In this document: in pieces, positions 9,489 to 16,674 of the stretch
Position numbering within the stretch: the first letter of the stretch is position 1
Layout: every line of letters begins with the position of its first letter
Notes under the pieces: model-generated
The model's database searches: none
The model's input: only the letters and a program-made list of their open reading frames with translations
Told to the model about the DNA's origin: nothing
Origin: Armatimonadota bacterium
Lineage (GTDB): Bacteria > Armatimonadota > UBA10988
Direction of reading: 5' to 3'
Length of the DNA stretch: 39,628 nucleotides
Assembly: GCA_016235455.1 (NCBI GenBank)
Contig: JACRKZ010000078.1
Span: forward strand, 1 to 39,628
Program-made: the position numbers and the translations under genes

Positions 9489-9495
9489 CTGCCCG
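9489..9495 (-). promoter_or_regulatory. Possible antiterminator arm
   Basis: In the RNA of the chemoreceptor leader this segment reads CGGGCAG. It is perfectly complementary to CTGCCCG inside the terminator (9432-9426), which includes the end of the inner stem and the start of the outer stem. Pairing would disrupt the terminator. Just upstream, GCACTG/CAGTGC can form a small hairpin. The switch is an inference from complementarity only. Confidence 0.4.
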
Positions 9496-9533
9496 CTAGG
9501 ATGATCGCACTGTCTGTGTGCGAACCAGTGCGT

Positions 9534-9562
9534 ACTCTAGAACGAGTCATCGGTAGCGCCAA
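9534..9562 (-). promoter_or_regulatory. Promoter for the chemoreceptor operon
   Basis: On the minus strand, TTGGCG (9562-9557), a 17-nt spacer and TAGAGT (9539-9534). Predicted initiation is near 9527, giving a leader of about 145 nt that contains the terminator-like structure. Confidence 0.5.
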
Positions 9563-9642
9563 GCCCCGCTTCAGGCCCAATGTTTCTTGGGTGTGTTACA
9601 CTTTGGGGCAACCTGCTTTCCATACAGCTCGGGAGCACTGGC

Positions 9643-10344
9643 ATGGCCTCTGGTGGATTGGTCCTTCTGGCCGACGACGATCCGGTAGTGCGTAGCACGG
9701 ATTCCCTGCGCCTCGCTCGCCTCGGCTATGAATGCCAGACCGCGCCCGACGCCGACAGCGCCATGGCGCTCCTGGCCGACCGTGACTACGACGTGCTGAT
9801 CTCCGATATCGACATGCCGGGCAACGACGAACTGGCGCTCGTGACCCGCGCGCAAGCCCTGCGGCCCGGATTGCCCGTGCTCATCGTCACCGGCAGCCCG
9901 TCGTTCGACACGGCCCGCGCGGCCGTCGGACTGGGCGTGCGCGCCTACCTGCTCAAGCCCGTCAGCATGGATGTGTATGCGGCCGAGATGGAAGCTGCCG
10001 TCCACGTGCGCCGGCTGTGGCGAGCCGTGCAGGACGCTGGCACGCGGCTCGCCCCCTTGGCCGGCGACGAGGACGCCCTGGTGGACGCTGGGCTGGAGGC
10101 GTTGCTGTGGTCCGTGGCCTCGGCCGCCACCCAACTCGGTGCCATCCAGGCCCAGGCCGGTCGGCTGGCGCCGGGTCAGGTGCGCTCCGAGATGGCCGCG
10201 GCGGTCCCTCAGACCGACCTGGTCGACGCCCTGCGCGAAACCGTCGAGGTGCTGCACGACACGAAGAACTCGTTCCGCTCCAAGGCGCTGGCTCGACTGC
10301 GCCATCGCCTTGAGCAGTTGCTCGGCGTGGTGGGGCAAGACTGA
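9643..10344 (+). CDS. Response regulator with helical C-terminal extension
   Basis: A 233-residue protein. The REC domain is residues 5-125: acidic DDD at 11-13, phospho-acceptor D55 in VLISDIDMPG, T83 in VLIVTG, and K105 in YLLKPVS. The C-terminal 110 residues look helical and show no DNA-binding or enzymatic motif. They end in a basic segment (VLHDTKNSFRSKALARLRHRLEQLL) that may pack as a coiled coil or contact a partner. ATG 9643 has GGGAG at 7-nt spacing; an upstream in-frame ATG at 9580 has no such site. It lies divergently from the chemoreceptor operon. It has no kinase of its own nearby, so it may be served by the kinases at 1014-7360. Confidence 0.88.
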   Translation: MASGGLVLLADDDPVVRSTDSLRLARLGYECQTAPDADSAMALLADRDYDVLISDIDMPGNDELALVTRAQALRPGLPVLIVTGSPSFDTARAAVGLGVRAYLLKPVSMDVYAAEMEAAVHVRRLWRAVQDAGTRLAPLAGDEDALVDAGLEALLWSVASAATQLGAIQAQAGRLAPGQVRSEMAAAVPQTDLVDALRETVEVLHDTKNSFRSKALARLRHRLEQLLGVVGQD

Positions 10345-10380
10345 GCCGCGGCGCAGCACCAGGCTCGCCGCCGCGGGCTC
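10343..10380. terminator. Hairpin between convergent genes
   Basis: GAGCCGCGGCG (10343-10353) can pair with CGCCGCGGGCTC (10369-10380) with one bulged base. It overlaps the TGA of the response regulator and lies just beyond the purS stop. No T-run is present on either side. It could act as a bidirectional transcription barrier between the converging genes. Confidence 0.4.
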
Positions 10381-10384
10381 GACC

Positions 10385-10912
10385 TCAGAGGTGCCGCCAC
10401 CACATCGAGTGCGGGTTGGCCAGCAGGCCGCTGTGGCGGTTCTCGGTGACTGTCATCGTCGCCGCCAGCTCCTTGGCCCGGTCCACATCAGCTTCCCGGA
10501 GCCAGAAGGTCCACAGCGTGCCGAGCTCGACACCCATCACCTTCTGCCCATAGCCCAGCCGGCCCTGCAAGGCGTCGAGCGCCAGCGCGGCCTTGGCCTC
10601 GTCGCGAAAACCGGTCAGCACGCTCACCGGCGTGAGCCCACCGCGCGGGTCGCGGCCCGCCGCGTGAAGAGCCACGCGGAACACATGCTTGTTGGGATTC
10701 ACGAACACATTCGTCTGTTCGGCCAGTTCGCGCCCGAGCGCCAAAGCCGCCTCCTCGGTGGCCACGTCCAGCGTGAGCCGCCACCAGTCGGCGCGGGTCA
10801 GGTCGCCCAACACCTCGCCATAGCCCATCGGGCCCTGTAGCGCGCGGCGCGCGGTGAGCGCGGTCACATCGGGAATCTTCAGCGAGACGGTCAACTCCAC
10901 CGCGATGCTCAT
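10385..10912 (-). CDS. purS: Phosphoribosylformylglycinamidine synthase, PurS subunit, tandem-duplicated
   Basis: PurS holds the small PurL and the glutaminase PurQ together in FGAM synthase, step 4 of purine synthesis. This protein has 175 residues, about twice the usual 80 or so. Residues 3-80 match a PurS fold (ALQGPMGYGEVLGDLTRADW...NPNKHVFRV). Residues 96-175 repeat the pattern (ALQGRLGYGQKVMGVELGTLW...ANPHSMWW), with the GYG turn and helix-strand order preserved. It therefore looks like a single-chain PurS dimer. The ATG at 10912 overlaps the purQ TGA (ATGA), which favours this start over longer in-frame extensions. The second repeat is more diverged. An unrelated ferredoxin-like fold is less likely given the purQ linkage. 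Confidence 0.85.
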   Translation of the reverse strand: MSIAVELTVSLKIPDVTALTARRALQGPMGYGEVLGDLTRADWWRLTLDVATEEAALALGRELAEQTNVFVNPNKHVFRVALHAAGRDPRGGLTPVSVLTGFRDEAKAALALDALQGRLGYGQKVMGVELGTLWTFWLREADVDRAKELAATMTVTENRHSGLLANPHSMWWRHL

Positions 10913-11760
10913 GAGCGCACCTCCTCGACCACCGAGCCAAACAGCCCGCGCGACGGGCCGGCACCCTCCAGCGCCTCGAAGTCGCCAGCCGCCGCGCGGC
11001 GCTCCGCGCCGTAGCGACCGGGCAGGTCCTGGGGCACCTGCCTCAGCCAACTGGCCCGCTCAGGATGGGGCATCAGCGCCAGCACGTTGCCCGCGGGATT
11101 GCACAATCCGGCGATGGCGCGCGCCGAGCCGTTGGGCGTGATGGGGAACTGGTCGTCCACGGTGCCCCGCTCGTCGCAGTACTGCCAGACAATCTGGTCG
11201 TTGGCGGCCAGCGTATCGAACAGGCCCGGATCCGACGCGGTGAACCGGCCCTCGCCGTGAGCCAACGGCATGGCGATCACCGCGCCTGGCCCAAAGACCC
11301 GCGTCCAGGCGCAGCGCTCGGGCGCAGCGGCCAGCTTGAGGTGCGTCCAAATGCAGTAGTAGTCGCGCCGCACCACATGCCCATCACGCATCATCTTGTT
11401 GGGCGCCAGGGCCATCTCGACGGCGTCCGGACTCAATCCGGGCACCAGCCCCATCTCAACAAGTATTTGCGCGCCGTTGCAGATGCCGAGAATCGGCTTG
11501 CCGGCGTGGGCCAGTTCGACGAGTCGGGCACCGATCGGCTCGTGCGCCGCGATGACGCCGGCCCGGACGCGGTCCTGGTAGCTGAATCCGCCCCCGATGA
11601 CCATCGCCTCGAAGGCATCCAGCTCGCTTGGGCGGCGATTCCAGCGGAAGATCTCCGGCTGGCAACCGGCCGCCGCCAAGGCGCGCGCCGTCTCGGTCTC
11701 ACAGTTCCCGCCAGGGAACTGGATGACCGCCACGCTAGGTCCGCAACACGCTTGCGCCAC
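10909..11760 (-). CDS. purQ: Phosphoribosylformylglycinamidine synthase, glutaminase subunit PurQ
   Basis: A class I glutamine amidotransferase that releases ammonia from glutamine for PurL. At 283 residues it is slightly longer than the family's usual 220-270. It shows VAVIQFPGGNCETET at the N-terminus, MVIGGGFSYQD for the oxyanion region, the nucleophile C94 in LGICNGAQ, MPLAHGEGRF, and the triad's H232/E234 in LMPHPERA. The start is GTG with GGGAGG 8 nt upstream. It is translationally coupled to purS; purL lies 750 nt away on the same strand, separated by the plus-strand LysM gene. Confidence 0.96.
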   Translation of the reverse strand: MAQACCGPSVAVIQFPGGNCETETARALAAAGCQPEIFRWNRRPSELDAFEAMVIGGGFSYQDRVRAGVIAAHEPIGARLVELAHAGKPILGICNGAQILVEMGLVPGLSPDAVEMALAPNKMMRDGHVVRRDYYCIWTHLKLAAAPERCAWTRVFGPGAVIAMPLAHGEGRFTASDPGLFDTLAANDQIVWQYCDERGTVDDQFPITPNGSARAIAGLCNPAGNVLALMPHPERASWLRQVPQDLPGRYGAERRAAAGDFEALEGAGPSRGLFGSVVEEVRS

Positions 11761-11842
11761 GGCTCAACCCTCCCGGTTCCACGAGAGTCCGCCGAAACAG
11801 GCTGAACCCTCACTTGATTGTAACATGACACCAGTAAGCACG

Positions 11843-11857
11843 GACCCATAGTGGGTC
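11843..11857. promoter_or_regulatory. Short palindrome upstream of purQ
   Basis: GACCCA-TAG-TGGGTC, a perfect 6-bp inverted repeat about 85 bp before the purQ GTG. A TACAAT element at about 11824-11819 (minus strand) could be the purQ -10. Its position upstream of that -10 would suit a regulator site. No protein can be assigned. Confidence 0.35.
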
Positions 11858-11942
11858 GATAGACAACTCAACCAGTCGCTCGCGGACTCTGCTACGGGCC
11901 TAGACCACCCCAACCTGCCGCCGAGCCGCCTGGCAGGCGCCG

Positions 11943-12029
11943 CGAACCGGTGTTTGCGAAACTCCGTTCGTTTTTGGGGTGTCACTAGAAACACCTGTTC
12001 GCTATAATGGTCATACAAACAAGCGTTCG
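11943..12029 (+). promoter_or_regulatory. Cluster of four LexA/SOS-box-like sites
   Basis: Four 14-mers match the Gram-positive-type LexA box CGAAC-N4-GTTCG. They are 11943-11956 (CGAACCGGTGTTTG, 9/10), 11957-11970 (CGAAACTCCGTTCG, 9/10), 11988-12001 (GAAACACCTGTTCG, 8/10) and 12016-12029 (CAAACAAGCGTTCG, 9/10). The first two abut. The third fills the spacer between the -35 and -10 elements, and the fourth lies just after the predicted start point. That layout is classic for repression of the LysM gene at 12071. LexA itself is not in the window. Confidence 0.75.
11979..12008 (+). promoter_or_regulatory. Strong sigma70-type promoter of the LysM gene
   Basis: A perfect TATAAT (12003-12008) lies 18 nt after GTGTCA (11979-11984, 4/6 match to TTGACA). 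Initiation is expected near 12015, leaving a leader of about 56 nt. A consensus -10 overlapped by operators is typical of a strong, tightly repressed promoter. Confidence 0.7.
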
Positions 12030-12070
12030 CCTCTCGCCGACCCGGCGGGGGGCTGGCGGGGAGACCAGCG

Positions 12071-12508
12071 ATGCAGGCAACCATGTCGGGCAGGCAGATA
12101 ACGGGTACCGCGACCCGCTCGCGACGACGGGCACGGCGGCGGGTGTTCCGCTGCGGGCTGCTGGCCTTGGTGCTGGTGGCCGCGGCCGCCGCCTCGGCCA
12201 GCCGCGGCAAGCCGGAGCCGCCGCAGGCGCTGGCGTACATCGTGCAGCCGGGCGACAGCCTGTGGCGCGTCGCCGGGCAGTTGCCCATCCAGGGCGACCG
12301 CCGTGCTGGCACCTGGCTGTTGCAGAAGATCAACGGTCTCTCCGGGCCCGACCTGTTGCCGGGCCAACGCCTGCTGCTGCCGGCCGACCCGGCCAGCATG
12401 CGTGCCGCCCAACGCGATCCGCGCGGCTGGCGCGACCATGCGGTCGTCGCGCCGTCGGCGCCTGAGCGACCTGAACTGCCGCCCAAGCCTCGCTTGCGCG
12501 CCGCCTGA
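12071..12508 (+). CDS. Membrane-anchored LysM protein, candidate SOS-induced division inhibitor
   Basis: A 145-residue protein. A very basic N-terminus (RSRRRARRR, 17-24) is followed by one hydrophobic helix (about 26-44), so it should be anchored with the bulk outside the cytoplasm. One LysM domain follows (56-104: YIVQPGDSLWRVA...LLQKINGL...LLPGQRLLLP), which binds peptidoglycan glycan strands. A basic/proline tail carries no catalytic domain. ATG 12071 has GGGGAG at 7-nt spacing. The architecture (short N-terminus, TM, LysM) and the LexA-like operators match YneA of Bacillus, DivS of Corynebacterium and ChiZ of Mycobacterium. These proteins delay division during DNA damage. The LysM assignment is firm; the division role is inferred. 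It interrupts the purQ-purL cluster on the opposite strand. Confidence 0.85.
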   Translation: MQATMSGRQITGTATRSRRRARRRVFRCGLLALVLVAAAAASASRGKPEPPQALAYIVQPGDSLWRVAGQLPIQGDRRAGTWLLQKINGLSGPDLLPGQRLLLPADPASMRAAQRDPRGWRDHAVVAPSAPERPELPPKPRLRAA

Positions 12509-12518
12509 TCGCTCAGGC
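12503..12518. terminator. Bidirectional hairpin containing both stop codons
   Basis: GCCTGA (12503-12508) and TCAGGC (12513-12518) form a perfect 6-bp stem with a TCGC loop. The TGA of the LysM gene and the TGA of purL are the two sides of the stem. CGCTT/AAGCG outside it may extend pairing. It probably separates converging transcription; no T-run is visible. Confidence 0.45.
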
Positions 12519-14921
12519 AAGCGCTGCCGTCAGGCCGCCGCGCCAGGTCTCAACCAACTCGCTCATGGCCACCTGCGCCAGAACCGCCGCGCCGTCCGTG
12601 ACGGTCAGCGTCGGCGCCTCGGTCACCTGGCCCACCAGCGCGCAGACAGCGCCCTTCTCGGCGCACAAGGCCTGCACCGCGGCCACGTTGGCCGGGTCCA
12701 CTTCCAGCACAAAGCCGCTGGTCTCGCCGAACAGCTTGGCCACGCGCTCGCGGTCGGCCGGCACCGGCTCACCAGCGAACGGCACGGCCGACACGTCCAG
12801 GCTGGCCCCGAGCGTACCGTGGCACCACCCGCCCATGGCCATCTCGGCCAGGCTGACCAGCAGGCCGCCGCCCGAGATGTCGTGGCTGGCGCGCACCAGG
12901 CCAGCGCTGATCGCGTCGATGACCGCCTCGTTCTGGGCCATCTCGCGCGCACCGTCCACCGACGGCACGTGGGCGCCGTGGCAGTCCAGTTCCACCTGGT
13001 AGTAGTCCGAGCCGCCCAGTTCATCACGCCGCGCGCCGATGAGCAGCAGCGCACTGCCGGCCGCCTTGAGCTGCACGGTGACCGCGCGGCTGTAGTCGTC
13101 CATGACGCCGATGCAGGCCACGATCGGGCTCGGCGCGATGGCGTTGCCCGCCGCGGACATGTTGTACAGGCTGACATTGCCCGACACGAACGGCGTCGGG
13201 CAGCCGGGCTGGCCCTTGATCTCGATGCTGCGCGCGGCGTCGCTCAAGCCGCGCACGCTGTCGCGGAACTCCCAGAACGCCGTGGGCACCTCGGGGTTGC
13301 CGAAGTTGAGGCAGTCGGTCATGCCCACCGCCGTGGCACCGACGGCGCTGACGTTGCGGATGGCTTCGGCCACGGCGGTGGCGCCGCCGGCATAGGGGCT
13401 GATGCGGCCGTAGCGCGGGTTGCCATCGACACTCAGCGCCACGCCGAACTTGGTGCCCGGCACCGGCGCGATGACGCCGGCATCGGCCTCGCCCGACCGC
13501 AACACGGCCGCGCCCTGCACTTCGGTGTCGTAGAAGCGGTAGATGGGTTCGCGCGAGGCCAGGTTGGGGCTGGCCAGCAAGCGCAGTAGCACGTCGCCCA
13601 GGTTGGCCGGGAAGGTCAACTCGGGCTCGGCCTCGTCCCAGCCGCGCGGCTCCTCGGCGCGCTCATACAAGATGCCCTCGGTGACGTCCATGATGTTGGC
13701 ATCGCAGACGATCTCGCCATGGTGCAGCAGCGTGTAGCGCAACTCGACCGTGGCCTCGCCGATGACCGCGGCGCGGGCGCCCTCGTAGATGTCGGGCAGC
13801 GACCAGTCCTCGTTGTAGATGCGCAGCACCGTGTCGGAGAAGGTGCGCGGCACGGCCCAGATGTAGCGTTCCTGGGTCTCGGCACAGGCAATGACCTCGG
13901 CCTGCATGTCGGCCAGCGCCACGGGCACCCGGTCCAAGTCGATGAGCGCGCCAAAGCCGCCGCTGGAGCAGATCTCCGAGGAGCAGCAGGCAATGCCCGC
14001 GGCGCCCAGGTCCTTCATGCCCACCGGCACACCGGCCTCGAAGGCCGCGTTGCGCACGGCCTCGTTGGCTTTGTGCAGCAACAGCACGTTCTTGAGGAAG
14101 GGGTCGGGCACCTGCACTGCGCCGCGGTTGAACTCATCGGCGTCGTCATCCAGGACGACCGAGGAAAAAGCCGCGCCGCCGAAGCCGCTGTCGTCGGTGG
14201 GCTTGCCCACCAGGATCAGGTCGTAGGGTTCGGTGCGGCCCTCTTCGGGCACGCGGCTGTGGATGATGCGGCTCTCGCGCACCAGGCCCAGGGCCACCAC
14301 GTTGACCAGGCAGTTGTCGTCGTAGCAGGGGTCGAAAACGATGTCGCCGCCGAGGTTGGGCACGCCCAGCGCGTTGCCATACTGCCAGATGCCGTCGACC
14401 ACGCCGCCGACGATCCAGCGCGTGCGGTCGCGGTTGGCGCCGTTGGGGTCGCCGAAGCGCAGCGGGTCAGCCACGCCGATGACGTCGGCGCCCATGCAGT
14501 CCACGTCGCGCACAATGCCGCCGATACCGGTGGCCGCGCCTTCGGTGGGCAACACCTGGCTGGGGTGGTTATGGCTCTCGTGGGCAATGACGATGCCCCA
14601 GCGGTCGCCGTCGCCGGTGTCGCCGAGGAGCAGGATGCCGGCGTCCTCTTCGGGTCCTTGGATGACCGTCGGGCCGGTGACCGGCAGGAACTCCTTGAGC
14701 GTGGGCTTGCTCGACTTATACGAGCAGTGCTCGCTCCACTCGGCGTTGAAGAGATGCAGCTCGGTGAAGGTCGGGTTGCGGCCGAGGAGTTCGGCCACAC
14801 GGCGCGCCTCGAAGGGCGTCAACCCGAGACCGTGACCCGCAAGGGCGGCGGCCAGGGCCTCATCGTCCGCATACTGGTCAACTGAGAACAAGCGCGCGGT
14901 CAACGCCGGCTTCTGGGCCAT
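12513..14921 (-). CDS. purL: Phosphoribosylformylglycinamidine synthase, small-type PurL
   Basis: The ATP-dependent synthetase subunit converting FGAR to FGAM, using ammonia from PurQ. At 802 residues it is the small form without a fused glutaminase, a little longer than the usual 720-760. Motifs in order: EWSEHCSYKSSK (about 60-72), HESHNHPSQV, TGIGGIVRDV and GVADPLRFG, GMKDLGAAG in the first half, then the pseudo-repeat with DCLNFGNPE, VSGNVSLYN and SHDISGGGLLVSLAEM. The ATG at 14921 has GGAGG at 8-nt spacing. It ends 4 nt from the LysM gene's stop, tail to tail. With purQ and purS it gives a complete FGAM synthase, in two transcription units. Confidence 0.97.
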   Translation of the reverse strand: MAQKPALTARLFSVDQYADDEALAAALAGHGLGLTPFEARRVAELLGRNPTFTELHLFNAEWSEHCSYKSSKPTLKEFLPVTGPTVIQGPEEDAGILLLGDTGDGDRWGIVIAHESHNHPSQVLPTEGAATGIGGIVRDVDCMGADVIGVADPLRFGDPNGANRDRTRWIVGGVVDGIWQYGNALGVPNLGGDIVFDPCYDDNCLVNVVALGLVRESRIIHSRVPEEGRTEPYDLILVGKPTDDSGFGGAAFSSVVLDDDADEFNRGAVQVPDPFLKNVLLLHKANEAVRNAAFEAGVPVGMKDLGAAGIACCSSEICSSGGFGALIDLDRVPVALADMQAEVIACAETQERYIWAVPRTFSDTVLRIYNEDWSLPDIYEGARAAVIGEATVELRYTLLHHGEIVCDANIMDVTEGILYERAEEPRGWDEAEPELTFPANLGDVLLRLLASPNLASREPIYRFYDTEVQGAAVLRSGEADAGVIAPVPGTKFGVALSVDGNPRYGRISPYAGGATAVAEAIRNVSAVGATAVGMTDCLNFGNPEVPTAFWEFRDSVRGLSDAARSIEIKGQPGCPTPFVSGNVSLYNMSAAGNAIAPSPIVACIGVMDDYSRAVTVQLKAAGSALLLIGARRDELGGSDYYQVELDCHGAHVPSVDGAREMAQNEAVIDAISAGLVRASHDISGGGLLVSLAEMAMGGWCHGTLGASLDVSAVPFAGEPVPADRERVAKLFGETSGFVLEVDPANVAAVQALCAEKGAVCALVGQVTEAPTLTVTDGAAVLAQVAMSELVETWRGGLTAALA

Positions 14922-15011
14922 CGGGTCGCCTCCCAGGGTGGACTGAGGGCATCATACCACCGGGTCCGGCTATGGCCAACGCGGTGCCATGACCGGCACG
15001 GTTGTGTGGAC

Positions 15012-15039
15012 GGGGCGCCGGCGATGGAACCGGCGCCCC
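15012..15039 (-). terminator. GC-rich hairpin after the 15055 gene
   Basis: GGGGCGCCGG (15012-15021) and CCGGCGCCCC (15030-15039) form a perfect 10-bp stem with an 8-nt loop, 15 nt beyond the stop of the minus-strand gene at 15055. It lacks a T-run, as is common in GC-rich genomes. It probably ends that transcript before the purL leader. Confidence 0.55.
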
Positions 15040-15054
15040 TCCGAACGCCCTCCG

Positions 15055-15720
15055 TCAGGAGACCGCGCCCGCCACGGACTTGTCGAAGTCCTTGAACAAC
15101 CGCGCCAACTGGGTAGCGAGGTTGCTGTTGGTCGACGCCGTGCTGGTCGAGTCGTCGTCGCTGCTAGTGCCCTGCACGGCGTTGGCGACCGCCTCGTCGA
15201 ACTTGTCGAGCAAGCTCTTGATCTGGTCCGAGATGCTCGACGTGCCGTCGCTGTCGTCCGACTCCCCGCTCAACACCGACAGCAGGCTGCTTTGGTCGCC
15301 CGTGTCAAACGAGAACAACTGACCGTTGTTCGCGCCGCTGGGCGGCGGTGGCGGTGGTGGTGGCATCAGGTCCTTGGCGTCGCCGCTCTCCGATGCCTTG
15401 GTGAACTGCTCGGCCATCGAGGTCAGGCGCGACTTCTCGGTCGCGTCGGTGCTCTGGTCGGCCAACGCCTTGATCTGCGTGGCCATGTCGGCGGTCATCG
15501 ACTTGAACTTGTCGGGATCCGACTCGGCTAGCTTGCTCAGGTTGCCCATGCGCTGGGCCATCTGCGAGAACTCGGCCCGGTCGGGGCCGCCCGCGCCGCC
15601 CACCGACGCGCTGCTGCCACGGGTGCCGCTCGTGCTGCCGGTGCCCGAGACTCTCTGCGCTTGCAACAGACGCCAGATCTCCGCGGAACTGGTCGACTGC
15701 TGGAGTGACGAAACGCTCAT
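15055..15720 (-). CDS. Low-complexity Ser/Thr/Asp-rich protein with poly-proline run
   Basis: A 221-residue protein of unknown function. It has no signal peptide or TM. The N-terminus (MSVSSLQQSTSSAEIWRLLQ) is followed by a Gly/Ser linker. A helical region (about 50-110) is rich in Lys/Asp/Met, then a run of eight prolines near 120, and an acidic Ser/Thr-rich C-terminus ending in LARLFKDFDKSVAG. Helices interspersed with disordered Ser/Asp stretches recall hook-associated or cytoplasmic scaffold-like proteins, but I cannot name a family. The ATG at 15720 has GGAGG 6 nt upstream; an adjacent GTG is less likely. It lies 133 nt downstream of the MarR gene, with a perfect inverted repeat between, so control by that MarR is plausible. 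Confidence 0.75.
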   Translation of the reverse strand: MSVSSLQQSTSSAEIWRLLQAQRVSGTGSTSGTRGSSASVGGAGGPDRAEFSQMAQRMGNLSKLAESDPDKFKSMTADMATQIKALADQSTDATEKSRLTSMAEQFTKASESGDAKDLMPPPPPPPPSGANNGQLFSFDTGDQSSLLSVLSGESDDSDGTSSISDQIKSLLDKFDEAVANAVQGTSSDDDSTSTASTNSNLATQLARLFKDFDKSVAGAVS

Positions 15721-15741
15721 CACATTCCTCCGTTCGTTGCC

Positions 15742-15768
15742 TCAACTGTTGCATTCAACAACAGTTGA
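15742..15768. promoter_or_regulatory. Inverted repeat, candidate MarR operator
   Basis: TCAACTGTTG (15742-15751) and CAACAGTTGA (15759-15768) are perfect 10-bp arms around CATTCAA. Within it, GTTG-CATT-CAAC is a second, smaller palindrome. It lies 22 bp upstream of the 15055-15720 start codon and 85 bp beyond the MarR stop. Size and symmetry suit a MarR dimer. As RNA it could also form a hairpin. Confidence 0.55.
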
Positions 15769-15853
15769 CTCTGCTATCGTCTTCCGCGAACGGAGCTATA
15801 GGCCGTGGGTGCGCTCGGGCGGCCGAGCGCAGATGACAGTTTTGACATCTTGG

Positions 15854-16366
15854 TCAGGCACGGCCGAAGGGCACCGTGTCGACATCCAGGCGAGCAGCGA
15901 AGACGCGGCGCAGCACGTCCATGCTGGCGGTAACGATGGCCTGTTCGTCGACGGAGAGGCCGCCGAGCATGTCGGCCACGGCGGCGACGACCATATCATC
16001 GACGCCGTGCAACAGCTGCCGGCCTTCGTCGCTGAGTCCGAGCGCCACGCGTCGGCGGTCATCGGCGGTGGTCTCGCGCGTGACGAGCCCGCGGCCCACC
16101 AGGCCGTCGGCCAGCCGCGACGCGGCCGGGCGCGACAGGTTCATGTGCTCGGCGGCCTGGGCCAGCGACAGGCCTGGCAACTCGCGCAGCGTGATCAGCA
16201 GCCGGAACTGCGGCACCGACAAGCCGCCATGGCCGTGCCGGCGCAACGTGGTGCGCGCCATCTCCATGCCCATGAAGCTGGTCTGCATGACCGCGCGCGC
16301 CACGTCCAGCGACGCTCCGGCAGGCAGGCCCGCGGTCGCGGGTCCGTCGTCGGGCTTCGTGCCCAT
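15854..16366 (-). CDS. MarR-family transcriptional regulator
   Basis: A 170-residue winged-helix regulator. A helical N-terminus (MQTSFMGMEMARTTLRRHG) is followed by LSVPQFRLLITLRELPGLSL, the recognition helix LSRPAASRLADGLVGRG, and the wing LVTRETTADDRRRVALGLSDEG, the MarR DxRxxxLxLT-type signature. The C-terminal dimerisation helix is VDEQAIVTASMDVLRRVF. Start ATG 16366 has AAGGA at 7-nt spacing, preferred over a longer reading frame from 16444. It probably binds the inverted repeat at 15742-15768 and controls the downstream low-complexity protein. The ligand is unknown. Confidence 0.9.
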   Translation of the reverse strand: MGTKPDDGPATAGLPAGASLDVARAVMQTSFMGMEMARTTLRRHGHGGLSVPQFRLLITLRELPGLSLAQAAEHMNLSRPAASRLADGLVGRGLVTRETTADDRRRVALGLSDEGRQLLHGVDDMVVAAVADMLGGLSVDEQAIVTASMDVLRRVFAARLDVDTVPFGRA

Positions 16367-16674
16367 GTGCGATTCCTTGCCGCGCTCGGGTGGAGCCGCC
16401 CAGTTCGGCTCGGGGGAATCCCCAGCGCGAACGTATCGTACCATCTCGCGATGGGTGATGCCAGTGGCACCAACGGCGGGGGCCGTGACGCGCGGCGTGG
16501 GGCGTCGGGCGTGAGGGTGAGAGCAACGGCGAGCCGGCCGCAGCCCTCTATCGTGACGCCCTTACCAGACATGCGGGCATCTGACTTGCGCCCAACCAGC
16601 AACGCCGCGGGCGCGGCTGGTGAGCCATCGCTCGCGGCGTCGCGACTCGGTTCGCCTGTTGTTGAGGTGCGCAG
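16367..16674. other. Intergenic region between subtilase and MarR genes
   Basis: About 308 bp without a convincing gene. It holds the marR leader with GGGGAATCCCC (16411-16421) and a small CCATC/GATGG hairpin near 16441-16454, close to a possible minus-strand TACGAT -10. Open frames here have no start signals or recognisable product. Confidence 0.5.

Noticed and set aside
9406..9530. Chemoreceptor leader as a GEMM (c-di-GMP) riboswitch
   Set aside because: GACGCAAGCC resembles part of GEMM-I, and chemoreceptors are frequent targets. The other conserved pieces (CACGCACAGGG, the GNRA-type loop and its receptor) are not seen, so I keep only a generic switch call.
12303..13589. Long plus-strand frame across purL
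   Set aside because: Antisense to purL and overlapping the LysM gene. The translation lacks any recognisable motif.
13719..14885. 388-codon plus-strand frame
   Set aside because: A mirror of purL codons, His/Val/Gly-rich, with no start signal.
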